DNA of 64,000 bases from Mucilaginibacter jinjuensis (GCF_028596025.1 NZ_CP117167.1:62001-126000), one strand, 5' to 3'. Positions 19,383 through 27,696 are shown, counted from the first letter of the stretch. The notes: generated by a model not told the origin, from the sequence alone. Numbers and translations are program-made.

Positions 19383-19901
19383 ATGACCGACGATAGCCTG
19401 AGATACCCCATTTGTAAGTTTACGCCACCGGCAACTTACACCAAAGAAGAAATTGCCCAATGGATCGCTGATATTAAAGCCCTGCCTATGCAATTGCGCA
19501 ATGCTGTAATTGGGTTAACCAACGATCAGTTAAATACACCTTATCGCCCGGGCGGCTGGACCATTAAGCAAGTGGTGCACCATGTTGCCGATAGCCACAT
19601 GAACTCGATTATCCGTTTTAAATGGGGCATGACAGAGGAAAACCCAACCATTAAAACTTACCACGAAGACCGCTGGGCAATATTGGGCGATTATGAATTG
19701 CCGGTTGAATCATCATTAAAATTACTGGAGGGTTTACACCAACGTATGGTAGCCTTGTTCGAATCATTTACTGATGCCGATTGGGACCGCACCTTTTTTC
19801 ATCCCGAAGCAGGAATTGAAATAACTTTGAAGCGTAACCTCGCCATGTACTCCTGGCATAGCCGCCATCATTTGGCCCATATACAGAATACTAAGTTTTA
19901 G
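19383..19901 (+). CDS. YfiT-like DinB-superfamily metal enzyme (putative bacillithiol transferase)
   Basis: The 172-aa protein matches the YfiT/BstA branch of the DinB/YfiT four-helix family: YPICKFTPPATYT at the start, RPGGWTIKQVVHHVADSHMN (about 56-75) and the C-terminal YSWHSRHHLAHI. The three conserved histidines, one in HHVADSH and two in WHSRHHLAH, form the metal site. Members transfer bacillithiol to electrophiles or act as metal-dependent hydrolases. It is a single gene, followed by a direct repeat and a bidirectional terminator. Family certain, substrate inferred. Confidence 0.87.
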   Translation: MTDDSLRYPICKFTPPATYTKEEIAQWIADIKALPMQLRNAVIGLTNDQLNTPYRPGGWTIKQVVHHVADSHMNSIIRFKWGMTEENPTIKTYHEDRWAILGDYELPVESSLKLLEGLHQRMVALFESFTDADWDRTFFHPEAGIEITLKRNLAMYSWHSRHHLAHIQNTKF

Positions 19902-19906
19902 GTTTT

Positions 19907-19931
19907 CGTTAGACGTGGTACGTTAGACGTG
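19907..19931. repeat. Short direct repeat CGTTAGACGTG
   Basis: Two copies of CGTTAGACGTG occur at 19907-19917 and 19921-19931 with a 14-bp period, between the YfiT-like gene and its terminator. Similar word-like repeats at other gene ends (4178-4221, 38783-38879, 53991-54020) use different words. Confidence 0.7.
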
Positions 19932-19938
19932 AAACTTC

Positions 19939-19982
19939 AAAAAGAAAAGGCGCAGTTCATTTGAACTGCGCCTTTTCTTTTT
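19939..19982. terminator. Bidirectional terminator
   Basis: A 21-bp perfect stem with a 2-nt loop, GC core GGCGCAGTTCA, flanked by A and T tracts. It serves the plus-strand YfiT-like gene and the minus-strand Met/His-rich protein gene that ends at 19996. Confidence 0.92.
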
Positions 19983-19995
19983 GTGATTAGTATGA

Positions 19996-21441
19996 TTACA
20001 TGTTCATGTCCATCATGTTGTGGTCGTGCTTCATCCCCATCTTCATGAGGGAAGGGCTGATACGCAAATAAACCTCCAACCCTATTGGCGCAGTACCGTA
20101 TAGTGATTGAAGTGCCGTTGGCGATATGTTTACCGTGCCCTGTAATCCCAAGCGGAAATCGGTGTTTTTAATCCAGTTACCCAATTGCCGGTTATAACCC
20201 AGCGTAAATGCATTGATGTTATAGTTGGGATTATAACCTGTGGTGTGATTTTCCAGATCCAGTTCATCAGCATCCTTTTGCATAAATTCATACTTGCCGT
20301 AGAAAGCGTTTTTATGTAATTGCAAGTTGCTTTCCAATAAAGCAGATGGCAGTGTTTTGTCGTTGTCGCTGTAATGGTTTTGCCCGTAAATCAATGAGGT
20401 AGCAATGTAGCTATCAGCATTCAGCATTTTGGTATGGATGGCCGATGCGGTAAAGCGTTTCACATTTTGCTCCGGTTCAATTTCTTCGGGACTGTGGATC
20501 CAGCCGTTTGAAACCTGTAGTGCCCATTCTTTTGACGGATTATAAGATAACCTGATCGAATAAGAATCAAACTTCATGGCATCAAAACCATAACGAAACT
20601 CGTCCGGTTCGCGGCCTTTAAAAGTTGATCCTTCTATCTTAAAGTCACTTACACGAAAACCCAGTGTAGCTACACCAAAAGTAATATGCGTAGCATCGGC
20701 ATAATGATGGCTCAAGGGCGCGTCGGGGTTATTAGCTGCCGAGAGCCGGTGCATAAACACAGGTGGGCCTAATGCCGGTTCGCCAGGGTAACCGAAGGAG
20801 GCGTAAACGTCAGTTTTTTTAGAGAGCTGCTGGGTATAAGCCACGCTTAGTTCTGAGAATAGATCGTGCGGGTGCTGCTTATCAACAAGCTTATTGCCTT
20901 TGTACGATTCGCCGGTTTGGTAAAGCAGTGGGTAGCCGCCATTGCCCACCAGGAATGCATCGAGCGAAAACATAGTATTAATAGAGAATAAACCGTGCTC
21001 GCCAACCTTGCGCTGGGTCATCCCCATCAGGTAGTTCGGTGCGTCGAAATGATAAGCGCCTCGTTGGCCACTTTTAAACAGATCCTGGTTATTGTAGCGA
21101 AGAAAGATATTACCATGAATCATAGTCATCCATTTTTTACCGTGGATCATGTAGGCATTCATCGGCGTTTCGTCGGGCACCCAGGAGGAGCCTGAGCCAT
21201 CGCGGTTCATCGGAATTGTGCGCGAAAACTGGCTGGTCATGCCGGGCATGTCATCCATTTTCATATCGCCCATATCCATGCTGTCTGTATGTATAGTGGT
21301 GTCTTTCATTGGGTGACTCATGCCCTGCATCTGATGATGCAGGGGCATTGCTTTGGTAGATGCAGAGTCAATTTTATGTTGATGCTGGGCCGATGCGTTT
21401 AGGGCCAACAGCATAGCTAAGCTTATTAATAATACTTTCAT
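19996..21441 (-). CDS. Exported Met/His-rich protein, probably outer-membrane, metal-linked
   Basis: This 481-aa protein has a signal peptide (cleavage near ASAQ, residue 19). A disordered stretch follows (about 19-70) with many His, Met and Asp residues (HHQMQGMSHPM, MDMGDMKMDDMPGM), and the C-terminus ends in a similar MKHDHNMMDMNM. Such Met/His clusters bind copper(I)/copper(II) in CopB/PcoB-like proteins. The middle is rich in alternating aromatic segments, as in an outer-membrane beta-barrel. I do not recognise the family by name. It ends a run of four codirectional genes starting with a HYC_CC_PP protein and an HMA protein, which supports a metal-handling role. Confidence 0.75.
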   Translation of the reverse strand: MKVLLISLAMLLALNASAQHQHKIDSASTKAMPLHHQMQGMSHPMKDTTIHTDSMDMGDMKMDDMPGMTSQFSRTIPMNRDGSGSSWVPDETPMNAYMIHGKKWMTMIHGNIFLRYNNQDLFKSGQRGAYHFDAPNYLMGMTQRKVGEHGLFSINTMFSLDAFLVGNGGYPLLYQTGESYKGNKLVDKQHPHDLFSELSVAYTQQLSKKTDVYASFGYPGEPALGPPVFMHRLSAANNPDAPLSHHYADATHITFGVATLGFRVSDFKIEGSTFKGREPDEFRYGFDAMKFDSYSIRLSYNPSKEWALQVSNGWIHSPEEIEPEQNVKRFTASAIHTKMLNADSYIATSLIYGQNHYSDNDKTLPSALLESNLQLHKNAFYGKYEFMQKDADELDLENHTTGYNPNYNINAFTLGYNRQLGNWIKNTDFRLGLQGTVNISPTALQSLYGTAPIGLEVYLRISPSLMKMGMKHDHNMMDMNM

Positions 21442-21452
21442 GTTGATGGCTA

Positions 21453-22253
21453 TTAAAAGATATTGAATATGTTATACTCGATCCGCACGAGATACATGTT
21501 TTTGCTGTTTCGTGTCATATCGTTCCACAAGGGCGTACGGTACGAAAAATCCAACCTAAGCTGGCTGTTAAAAATGAGCTGTACGGCCGGTGCGGCATCC
21601 ACATAACCCTGCCCATAACCGGGGTTGGCTTTACCCAGTAATTCGAAATACAAGTTGAGGTTGGTTTGCTTGTAGTTGGTATAATTTTTCGGGAACAACA
21701 AATACCCGGCAGATAACGACCAGGCCGCCGCATTGCGCGCATATCCATCCGGAATCTGATCTCTGCTATTATTAAACCCACGGATATAACTTGCCGAGCC
21801 TGATAAGGCCAGTTTGTGCAATAGCTGCGTAAATACCACGCCGCCCTGAACCCCGCTGTTATCACCTTCCAGAGAAATCTCCTGGTTAATGATCGGGTTA
21901 TTAATGGCCGATACTTTCGCGAAAAATGCTCCGCGAAAATGGCGTTGTACACTATCGACTGAAAGAAAGCGGTACTTAGCATAAACGCTTCCGCCTTCGA
22001 AATGGCTGTTGTTGGTGTTAAAGTTAGATTCGTATAATGAACCGTGTACCATCAGGTTTTTGCTTGCGCCGTACATCAGTTCCAGCGTGCTGCGGTTACG
22101 AAAATCGGGTTTAAAGTAACCCTGGTTTTCTACCCGGATGCCCAATGAATTTGTAGCCATGTTGCTGGCAGGCTCTGTATTTACATACAGCTCTTGCGCA
22201 GAGGCGGTTGCTGCCGATATCCATATCAGCAGCAACACCAATAAGTGTTTCAT
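21453..22253 (-). CDS. Predicted outer-membrane beta-barrel protein
   Basis: The 266-aa protein carries a signal peptide (ending TASAQ, residue 19). The rest alternates polar and aromatic residues in beta-strand pattern (SLGIRVENQGYF, LRLDFSYRTPLW) and ends in YLVRIEYNIFNIF, whose last residue is the C-terminal Phe typical of barrel signals. No catalytic motif is visible. It is 11 bp upstream of the Met/His-rich gene and 28 bp downstream of the HMA gene, so it is almost certainly cotranscribed with both. A role as outer-membrane partner in metal handling is inference. Confidence 0.75.
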   Translation of the reverse strand: MKHLLVLLLIWISAATASAQELYVNTEPASNMATNSLGIRVENQGYFKPDFRNRSTLELMYGASKNLMVHGSLYESNFNTNNSHFEGGSVYAKYRFLSVDSVQRHFRGAFFAKVSAINNPIINQEISLEGDNSGVQGGVVFTQLLHKLALSGSASYIRGFNNSRDQIPDGYARNAAAWSLSAGYLLFPKNYTNYKQTNLNLYFELLGKANPGYGQGYVDAAPAVQLIFNSQLRLDFSYRTPLWNDMTRNSKNMYLVRIEYNIFNIF

Positions 22254-22281
22254 AAAAATCAGTAAAGGCTGAAATTGAAAC

Positions 22282-22800
22282 TTAAATGGTTACATGGTAT
22301 ACGCGGCTGCCATTCATTATCCCTGTTTTATAACAAGGAACATCGGCCATAGCTGCGTATTTTTTATAGGTAGATGCAGGTACGAAGTTTTTATCCAACA
22401 CGGTAACGGCAACCGGGCCATCGAGCGTTTTATCGCCCACGTTGAGGAAGTCGTATAAGGTGCCATTATAATTAAAGTGATAATTGTTACTCACTTTAAC
22501 ATTGCTGAAGTTGAAGGTGGCTTTTAAGCTGTTAACAGAAAAACCTGCGCTTTGCACTTTTTGGCTAATTTGATCGAGATTAACTATCGCATCTTTTTTA
22601 AACGTGATGATAAAAAGATTGCGGTTAAGGTCGGTTTTAATGTCGCCGATAAAATCGAGTTTGCGGAGTGATTTTTCGGTAGCGTTTGAGCACATAGAGC
22701 AGGTAAGGCCGCTTACCTGTAATTCTGCTTTGGTAAATTGTGCTTTTGCTATGCTGATGGTGGTAACCAATAAGGCTACAAATATTTTAAGGAATTTCAT
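22282..22800 (-). CDS. Periplasmic heavy-metal-associated (HMA) domain protein
   Basis: This 172-aa protein has a signal peptide (KIFVALLVTTISIAKAQ) followed at once by an HMA domain (about 24-95) with the metal-binding motif GLTCSMCSN (Cys34, Cys37) and the usual end QKVQSAGFSVNSLKA. The last 75 residues form a second, beta-rich region of unknown type containing one more Cys. HMA domains normally sit in cytoplasmic chaperones or P-type ATPases; here the signal sequence places it outside the inner membrane. It lies second in the four-gene cluster, 85 bp below the HYC_CC_PP gene. Confidence 0.85.
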   Translation of the reverse strand: MKFLKIFVALLVTTISIAKAQFTKAELQVSGLTCSMCSNATEKSLRKLDFIGDIKTDLNRNLFIITFKKDAIVNLDQISQKVQSAGFSVNSLKATFNFSNVKVSNNYHFNYNGTLYDFLNVGDKTLDGPVAVTVLDKNFVPASTYKKYAAMADVPCYKTGIMNGSRVYHVTI

Positions 22801-22885
22801 GATCTGTAATTTTTGAATAAATAATTAAATGCGTTGATTGGCTAATGCAACTGCATATCCAATTTGTTGGGCAATAATTAATTAT

Positions 22886-23272
22886 TCAGATCCTGAAATT
22901 GCGATTGGAGAGATAAGTGGGTGGCTGACTACCTAAGTCGGGCGGGCCGCGGTTAAAGGCAATGGTAGCCGAAGTTTGAACGGGTTGCTCTGCAAAGCTT
23001 GGATAAGTGATTCGCGGTAAAACAAAAACAGCAGTTTTAGCCAGGAATGATAAAGAAGAACTTTGGTGCCCGTCTTTAACCTTTACTTCAACCTTTTTGT
23101 CTTTGCAGCATTTCATGGTTTTAACCACGCGGAGTGTACTGCATTTTTTTACCGGCGCATCAAATTGTACCGACGAAACCTGGTTTAAGCAATAATGAAA
23201 GTTTATGGCAAAGCCCAGCACCGTTACTGTATACAGTAAGGCCAGAGATAATGCTATCGACTTTTTTATCAT
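22886..23272 (-). CDS. HYC_CC_PP family small exported protein
   Basis: The 128-aa protein shows all three marks that give the family its name: His26-Tyr27-Cys28 just after the membrane segment, Cys55-Cys56 (MKCCKD), and Pro110-Pro111 near the end (NRGPPDLG). The start at 23272 (MIKKSIALSLALLY) gives a clean signal peptide; an upstream in-frame start at 23329 adds 19 residues that do not look like protein sequence. The family is found in Bacteroidota, often beside metal-transport genes; its function is unknown, but the conserved His and Cys suggest metal or thiol chemistry. It is first in the four-gene cluster. Confidence 0.85.
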   Translation of the reverse strand: MIKKSIALSLALLYTVTVLGFAINFHYCLNQVSSVQFDAPVKKCSTLRVVKTMKCCKDKKVEVKVKDGHQSSSLSFLAKTAVFVLPRITYPSFAEQPVQTSATIAFNRGPPDLGSQPPTYLSNRNFRI

Positions 23273-23467
23273 TGATACAAAGTTAGGTAATGGATGTGGG
23301 AATAGCAAAGGGTGAATTTTGATTATCAAACCTTAGCGTCATTGGAGGCAAAGTCTATTCCGGACTTACTTTGGGAAAGCAGTCGTGAATTTTACAGTTT
23401 CGTAAATCATGAGGTAAATCAGTTTTCCATTAGGAAGGGTGGTGAAGTATATGAATCGTCAGTGGAT

Positions 23468-23895
23468 GTACTTTTTCTTTTCTCTCAAAAGAAAAAGTAC
23501 CAAAAAGAAAAGTCGCAGCCGGGCCCTGTTGCTATGAAGTGCAGTGGTTGGGCAGGAACAGTGGTTGCCGCAACATTGCCAATGCTGCCCCAGAAAAGGT
23601 TAGGTTATGATAGTAACTGATTCGGCAATAAAGTTCATTTTATTTTTTGTCTGAATTCTTGGTTCTTGATTTCTCCCCCGTCGGCAAACAGCTTCGGCCA
23701 AAAGCGGGCAGAACAATGCTGGCCTGTGTGTCGGAAAGAGGCATTGGAGATTTTGCAGAAGGGCAGGGTTGTGCGAACGTTAGCGGGGCAAAAGATCCCG
23801 GCCTGTGTTGTTCTGAACGCTGTGTGGCATGGCCTTGTGCGAAAAGAAGCCTTTTGCCGATGAGCCTTTTGATTACTTTTTGGCTAAAAAGTAAT
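23468..23895. repeat. Hairpin-bordered noncoding element
   Basis: The 845-bp space between the HYC_CC_PP and OmpA genes has no convincing gene. At its heart is a 428-bp segment bordered by two hairpins: 14-bp perfect arms GTACTTTTTCTTTT at 23468-23481 and 23487-23500, and 10-bp arms ATTACTTTTT at 23872-23881 and 23886-23895. The right hairpin's word resembles the left one and its continuation (CTTTTTGG, AAAAAGTA). The interior is more GC-rich than neighbouring spacers and its open frames have no protein character. It looks like an intergenic repeat or structured RNA. The parts outside (23273-23467 and 23896-24060) hold nothing I can name. Confidence 0.5.
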
Positions 23896-24067
23896 AGCCT
23901 ACCCGCGGCGATTGAGCGGGACTGACATTGATAAGAGCAGAAACTTGTAATCTGTTTAGTGACGTTAATCTAAGCATTACTCTCTATGAATAGGGGATTG
24001 CCTTCCCGAGGTAAATTCAGTACAGGCTATACCTCGCAATTGACGGTCGGAGGGGAAATTGACACAA

Positions 24068-24098
24068 AAAAAGCCCGCTCAATGAGAACGGGCTTTTT
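24068..24098 (-). terminator. Terminator of the OmpA-family gene
   Basis: AAAAAGCCCG at 24068-24077 pairs with its complement at 24089-24098 (minus-strand reading ends in a T tract). It lies 20 bp beyond the stop of the minus-strand OmpA-family gene. Confidence 0.85.
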
Positions 24099-24117
24099 CA
24101 ATGATATGATTTTTAAA

Positions 24118-24795
24118 TTACTGAGCTTGTTTAGCTTCAGCTTTCATTTGGTCGTTAGCTACAATAACTACCTCTACACGGCGGTTTAACGCACGGCCGT
24201 CGGCAGTTTTGTTATCGCCAACAGGTTCTGTTGGGCCTTTGCCTTGCGTGCTTAAACGGGCGCCATCAACACCACCGGCAACAATTTGAGATTTTACAGA
24301 TTCGGCACGGCGAACAGACAGATCCATATTGTGGGCAACTGTACCTGTGCTATCAGTATGGCCAATGATCAGGATATTAGTTTCCGGGTTTTTAACCAGC
24401 GATGCTGCCAGGTTTTGCAAGTTGGTTTTGGCTACAGGCTTCAATTCTGTTTTATCAACATCAAACAAAATCCCTGAATCAAATTTTACCACAATACCCT
24501 CACCCTCGCGCTCAACTGTAGCACCCGGAACGTTTTGTTTAATTTCTGCAGCCTGGCGATCCATTTTGCGGCCAATAAATGCACCTGCTGTACCACCTAC
24601 TGCACCACCAATAATAGCACCCAGCGCAGTATGCCCGGTAGCATGGCCAATAATAGCCCCAATGGTACCACCACCAGCTGCACCAACGGCGGCTCCTTTT
24701 TGAGTTTTAGTAAACGAGTCGCAACCCGCATTTATCATGCAAGCGGCTGCAATAAGCAGGGCTAAAAATGTGCTTCTAAAATTTAATGTTTTCAT
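24118..24795 (-). CDS. OmpA-family lipoprotein with glycine-zipper domain
   Basis: With the start at 24795 the protein is 225 aa and has a lipoprotein signal with lipobox INAGC (Cys about 25). A glycine-zipper segment follows (about 33-75, GAAGGGTIGAIIGHATGHTALG). From about 100 to 210 is an OmpA C-terminal domain that binds peptidoglycan: IVVKFDSGILFDVDKTEL, IIGHTDSTGT and the RRAESVKSQIV / NRRVEVVI pair. This architecture anchors the outer membrane to the cell wall. An upstream start at 24855 is possible but would bury the signal peptide. Single gene with its own terminator. Confidence 0.9.
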   Translation of the reverse strand: MKTLNFRSTFLALLIAAACMINAGCDSFTKTQKGAAVGAAGGGTIGAIIGHATGHTALGAIIGGAVGGTAGAFIGRKMDRQAAEIKQNVPGATVEREGEGIVVKFDSGILFDVDKTELKPVAKTNLQNLAASLVKNPETNILIIGHTDSTGTVAHNMDLSVRRAESVKSQIVAGGVDGARLSTQGKGPTEPVGDNKTADGRALNRRVEVVIVANDQMKAEAKQAQ

Positions 24796-24887
24796 TTGTT
24801 TTGAATAAAGTATAAAGTTGAGATCCCCTTGTGTAATGTTTTCATTACAATTCAAATGCCAAATGGTTTCAAAATATGATGCAAAAT

Positions 24888-24920
24888 AAAAAAGGACACT
24901 GATAACCAGTGTCCTTTTTT
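24888..24920. terminator. Terminator, probably bidirectional
   Basis: Perfect 14-bp arms at 24888-24901 and 24907-24920 (core GGACACTG) with a 5-nt loop and A/T tracts on both sides. It lies just beyond the stop of the minus-strand DUF6515 gene. Confidence 0.9.
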
Positions 24921-24937
24921 ATAGCGGTATTTATTGC

Positions 24938-25699
24938 TTATTGTTTGTCTTTATCCTCTTGTTCGTTATTTGCTTCAGGTACGCTAACAACACGGTAACT
25001 GGTGCCATTTTGTCCTTTAACTTCTTCCAGGTAAATATTATCGATAGTTACCCAATACTTTTTACCGTTCAAAGTAATTTTGCGTGCGCCTTCTGGCAGC
25101 TGGTCCGTCATATCGCCAACTTGTGGCATAGGGGGCGCTGTATCAACAGTAGCTGTACTGTCCGGCGGGGTAATGCCCTCAGGGTTGGTATTCAATACGC
25201 CATCTTTTCCGGCAACTAAAAACACTTTTTTGCCATCGGGGGTAACGGCATTTTTGTAATACACGCCGTTAAACTCATAATACTGCACACCATCAATATT
25301 AATAGGGCTTGCACCTTTAGGTAAGGATGGCACTTCGGCACCAACCGGCGGAGCAGTTACCTGGTAACCACCATTTGGGCCTGGCTGATAAAAATATCCG
25401 CCTGAATAATAATATTGGTAAGGACCCCAGAAAAATGGGTAATAACCATAAGGCAATGCGCCTATAAAGCCATAACGTGGGTAGCCGAATGAGCTGTAGT
25501 AGCCGCCGAAACCAACGCCTACTCCAACACCGATGCCAACGCCAAAGTGTGAGTAGCCGCCGCCATGATAATAGCCACCACCAAAATGACCACCTCCGCC
25601 ATGGAAGCCGCCTCTTTGGGCATCAGCTGTAGATATAATTGAAATAGTTAAAAGCCCTGCAAAAAACAGGGTAGATAGGGGTTTAAATGTAGTTCTCAT
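24938..25699 (-). CDS. DUF6515 family exported Gly/Tyr-rich protein
   Basis: The 253-aa protein has a signal peptide (cleavage near ADAQ, residue 27), then a low-complexity Gly/Tyr/His region (about 28-110, GGYYHGGGYSHFG) and a repeated beta motif: VGAEVPSLPKGASPINIDGVQYYEFNGVYYKN in outline (about 118-150) and a second, DQLPEGARKITLNGKKYWV, near residue 195. The LPxGA...YY pattern is that of DUF6515, widespread in Bacteroidota and of unknown role, probably periplasmic or surface. It is a single gene with its own terminator and a divergent gapN-like neighbour. Confidence 0.82.
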   Translation of the reverse strand: MRTTFKPLSTLFFAGLLTISIISTADAQRGGFHGGGGHFGGGYYHGGGYSHFGVGIGVGVGVGFGGYYSSFGYPRYGFIGALPYGYYPFFWGPYQYYYSGGYFYQPGPNGGYQVTAPPVGAEVPSLPKGASPINIDGVQYYEFNGVYYKNAVTPDGKKVFLVAGKDGVLNTNPEGITPPDSTATVDTAPPMPQVGDMTDQLPEGARKITLNGKKYWVTIDNIYLEEVKGQNGTSYRVVSVPEANNEQEDKDKQ

Positions 25700-25904
25700 G
25701 ATATGAATAAATTGTTAACGCGCTTTTTTACAAAAAAATTATATCGTCTTAAAATTAAAACTGTTATTTAGACTAACGGCTACCCGCAAGGTTTAAACGC
25801 CAATTAAAATATATCTGTCAAATTTCATGCAAAAAAACGGCTTCTATTAAGCATTACGCTGTTTTTTCCGAAATTGTTACACTAAATCAACCAACAATAA
25901 AAAC

Positions 25905-27527
25905 ATGAGTTTTCAAGATCAAATCAGATCTCTGTTTGTAGATGAAAGCCAGATCCCGGAAGAGTTCCGGATCGAAGAGCTTCATCAGCGCGAATACCTG
26001 AGTGGAGGGGAAATGAAGAAGTGGGATGGGGAAGTGAGCGCGGTGTATTCGCCTGTCTGTTTGCCAACATCAGAGGGGTTATTACACAAATTAATTGGCA
26101 CCTATCCCTTAGGTACCGAAAAGGAAGCCAAGGAAGCATTGGATGCTGCCATTAAGGCTTACGACAATGGCCGTGGTGAATGGCCAACCATGAGTGTGGA
26201 AGGCCGCATTAAGTGTATGCAGAAGTTTGTATACAAAATGGTGGAGCAGCGCGATCTGGTGGTACGTCTGCTGATGTGGGAAATTGCAAAATCGTATGCC
26301 GACTCGACCAAGGAATTTGACCGTACCGTAGATTATATTAACCAAACTATTGATGCGCTAAAAGATATTGATAGGCAATCGTCGCGGTTTGAGATCGCCG
26401 AAGGTGTGATGGCACAAACCCGCCGCGCGCCAATCGGAGTGGTATTGTGTATGGGCCCGTTTAACTACCCGCTGAACGAAACCTTTACCACGCTGATACC
26501 GGCTATTATAATGGGTAATACCATCCTATTTAAACCGCCTAAACATGGTACGCTATTACACTATCCTTTGCTGCGTGCTTTCCAGGAAGCTTTCCCAGCC
26601 GGGGTTGTAAACACAGTTTATGGCCGTGGCGCTAACGTTACCCCGGCTTTAATGGAGAGTGGTAATATTAACGTGCTGGCCTTTATCGGTTCGAGCAAGG
26701 TGGCTAATGATTTAAAGAAACGACACCCTAAAAGCAACCGTTTACGTGCGGTGTTAAGCTTGGATGCCAAGAATGCAGCCATCGTAACCAAACATGCCGA
26801 TTTAAAATTGGCTGTTAGCGAATGCGTGTTGGGCGCATTATCATTTAACGGGCAGCGTTGTACGGCTTTAAAAATCATCCATGTACATAAAGATGTTGCC
26901 GATGAATTTTTGAAGCTGTTAAGCGATGCTGTGAACGCCCTTGTGCCGGGTATGCCTTGGGTTAAGGGTGTTAACATTACCCCGGTTGCCGAGCCAACCA
27001 AACCTGGTTATTTGCAGGCTTGTATTAACGATGCTATTGCCAATGGTGCTAAAGTAATGAACGAAAACGGGGGTACTACGGTAGAATCTTTTGTATTCCC
27101 GGCAGTGGTTTACCCGGTTAAGAAAGGAATGAAGCTATACCTCGAAGAACAATTCGGCCCGGTTATCCCGGTATTGCCTTTCGAGAGTATCGAGGAGCCG
27201 ATCCAGTACCAGATTGATTCGCCGCATGGTATGCAGGTGAGTATTTTTAGTAACGATGCCAAAGAAGTAGCTGCGCTGATTGATCCGTTTGTGAACCTGG
27301 TAAGCCGGGTGAACATCAACAGCCAGTCGCAACGCGGGCCGGATGTGTTCCCGTTCACCGGCCGTAAAGACAGCGCCGAAGGAACGTTATCTGTTCATGA
27401 TGCTTTGCGTTCGTTCTCTATCCGCTCACTGGTTGCAGCCAAGATGACTGAATCGAACAAAACACTGATCAACGAAATTGTAAAAGATCACGACTCGAAC
27501 TTTTTGAGCACGGATTTTATTTTTTAA
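25905..27527 (+). CDS. gapN: NADP-dependent glyceraldehyde-3-phosphate dehydrogenase (GapN-like ALDH)
   Basis: The 540-aa protein is an aldehyde dehydrogenase. The catalytic thiol is Cys319 in SFNGQRCTALK, a motif shared with non-phosphorylating GapN, which oxidises glyceraldehyde 3-phosphate to 3-phosphoglycerate with NADP. MGPFNYPLNETF and FIGSSKVANDL form the cofactor site, and EEQFGPVIPV carries the second conserved Glu. The general-base Glu found 34 residues before the Cys in most ALDHs is Ser285 here (LSLDAKN instead of LELGGKN). Substrate assignment is by resemblance to the long (about 540 aa) GapN-like group. Single gene followed by a terminator. Confidence 0.8.
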   Translation: MSFQDQIRSLFVDESQIPEEFRIEELHQREYLSGGEMKKWDGEVSAVYSPVCLPTSEGLLHKLIGTYPLGTEKEAKEALDAAIKAYDNGRGEWPTMSVEGRIKCMQKFVYKMVEQRDLVVRLLMWEIAKSYADSTKEFDRTVDYINQTIDALKDIDRQSSRFEIAEGVMAQTRRAPIGVVLCMGPFNYPLNETFTTLIPAIIMGNTILFKPPKHGTLLHYPLLRAFQEAFPAGVVNTVYGRGANVTPALMESGNINVLAFIGSSKVANDLKKRHPKSNRLRAVLSLDAKNAAIVTKHADLKLAVSECVLGALSFNGQRCTALKIIHVHKDVADEFLKLLSDAVNALVPGMPWVKGVNITPVAEPTKPGYLQACINDAIANGAKVMNENGGTTVESFVFPAVVYPVKKGMKLYLEEQFGPVIPVLPFESIEEPIQYQIDSPHGMQVSIFSNDAKEVAALIDPFVNLVSRVNINSQSQRGPDVFPFTGRKDSAEGTLSVHDALRSFSIRSLVAAKMTESNKTLINEIVKDHDSNFLSTDFIF

Positions 27528-27545
27528 GGATAGATATTAAAGGTT

Positions 27546-27586
27546 ATAAAAGAAGGGCTCGTGATATTTACGAGCCCTTCTTTTAT
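27546..27586. terminator. Terminator of the gapN-like gene
   Basis: Perfect 17-bp arms at 27546-27562 and 27570-27586, core GAAGGGCTCGT, 7-nt loop, T tract on the plus strand. Placed 19 bp after the stop. Confidence 0.92.
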
Positions 27587-27593
27587 ATACAAC

Positions 27594-27696
27594 TTGTCAT
27601 TCTGAACGCAGTGAAGAATCTTCTTCAACAAGTATTAGCGAAAACAAAACCGGTAGCATTTACGCAGGAGATTCTTCACTGCGTTCAGAATGACAA
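27594..27696. repeat. Inverted repeat, GTCATnnYGAAC family, copy 2
   Basis: Perfect 28-bp arms at 27594-27621 and 27669-27696 (beginning TTGTCATTCTGAACGCAG) enclose a 47-bp loop. The remainder of the 396-bp gap to the next gene (27697-27926) holds a short palindrome TCCCGAT-AATG-ATCGGGA at 27805-27822 and no gene. Confidence 0.92.

Noticed and set aside
23312-23620. A 102-aa plus-strand reading frame in the gene-free block
   Set aside because: It starts with GTG inside the upstream region of the minus-strand HYC_CC_PP gene, runs through a perfect hairpin (lysine-rich KKKYQKEK encoded by A-rich repeats) and has no domain or signal.
23647-23925. Two overlapping plus-strand frames of 92 and 65 aa
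   Set aside because: They overlap in different frames, are Cys/Gly/Ala-biased without motif, and end within a hairpin; consistent with noncoding repeat DNA.
24796-24855. Upstream start of the OmpA-family lipoprotein
   Set aside because: The added 20 residues precede the signal peptide and would prevent lipoprotein export.
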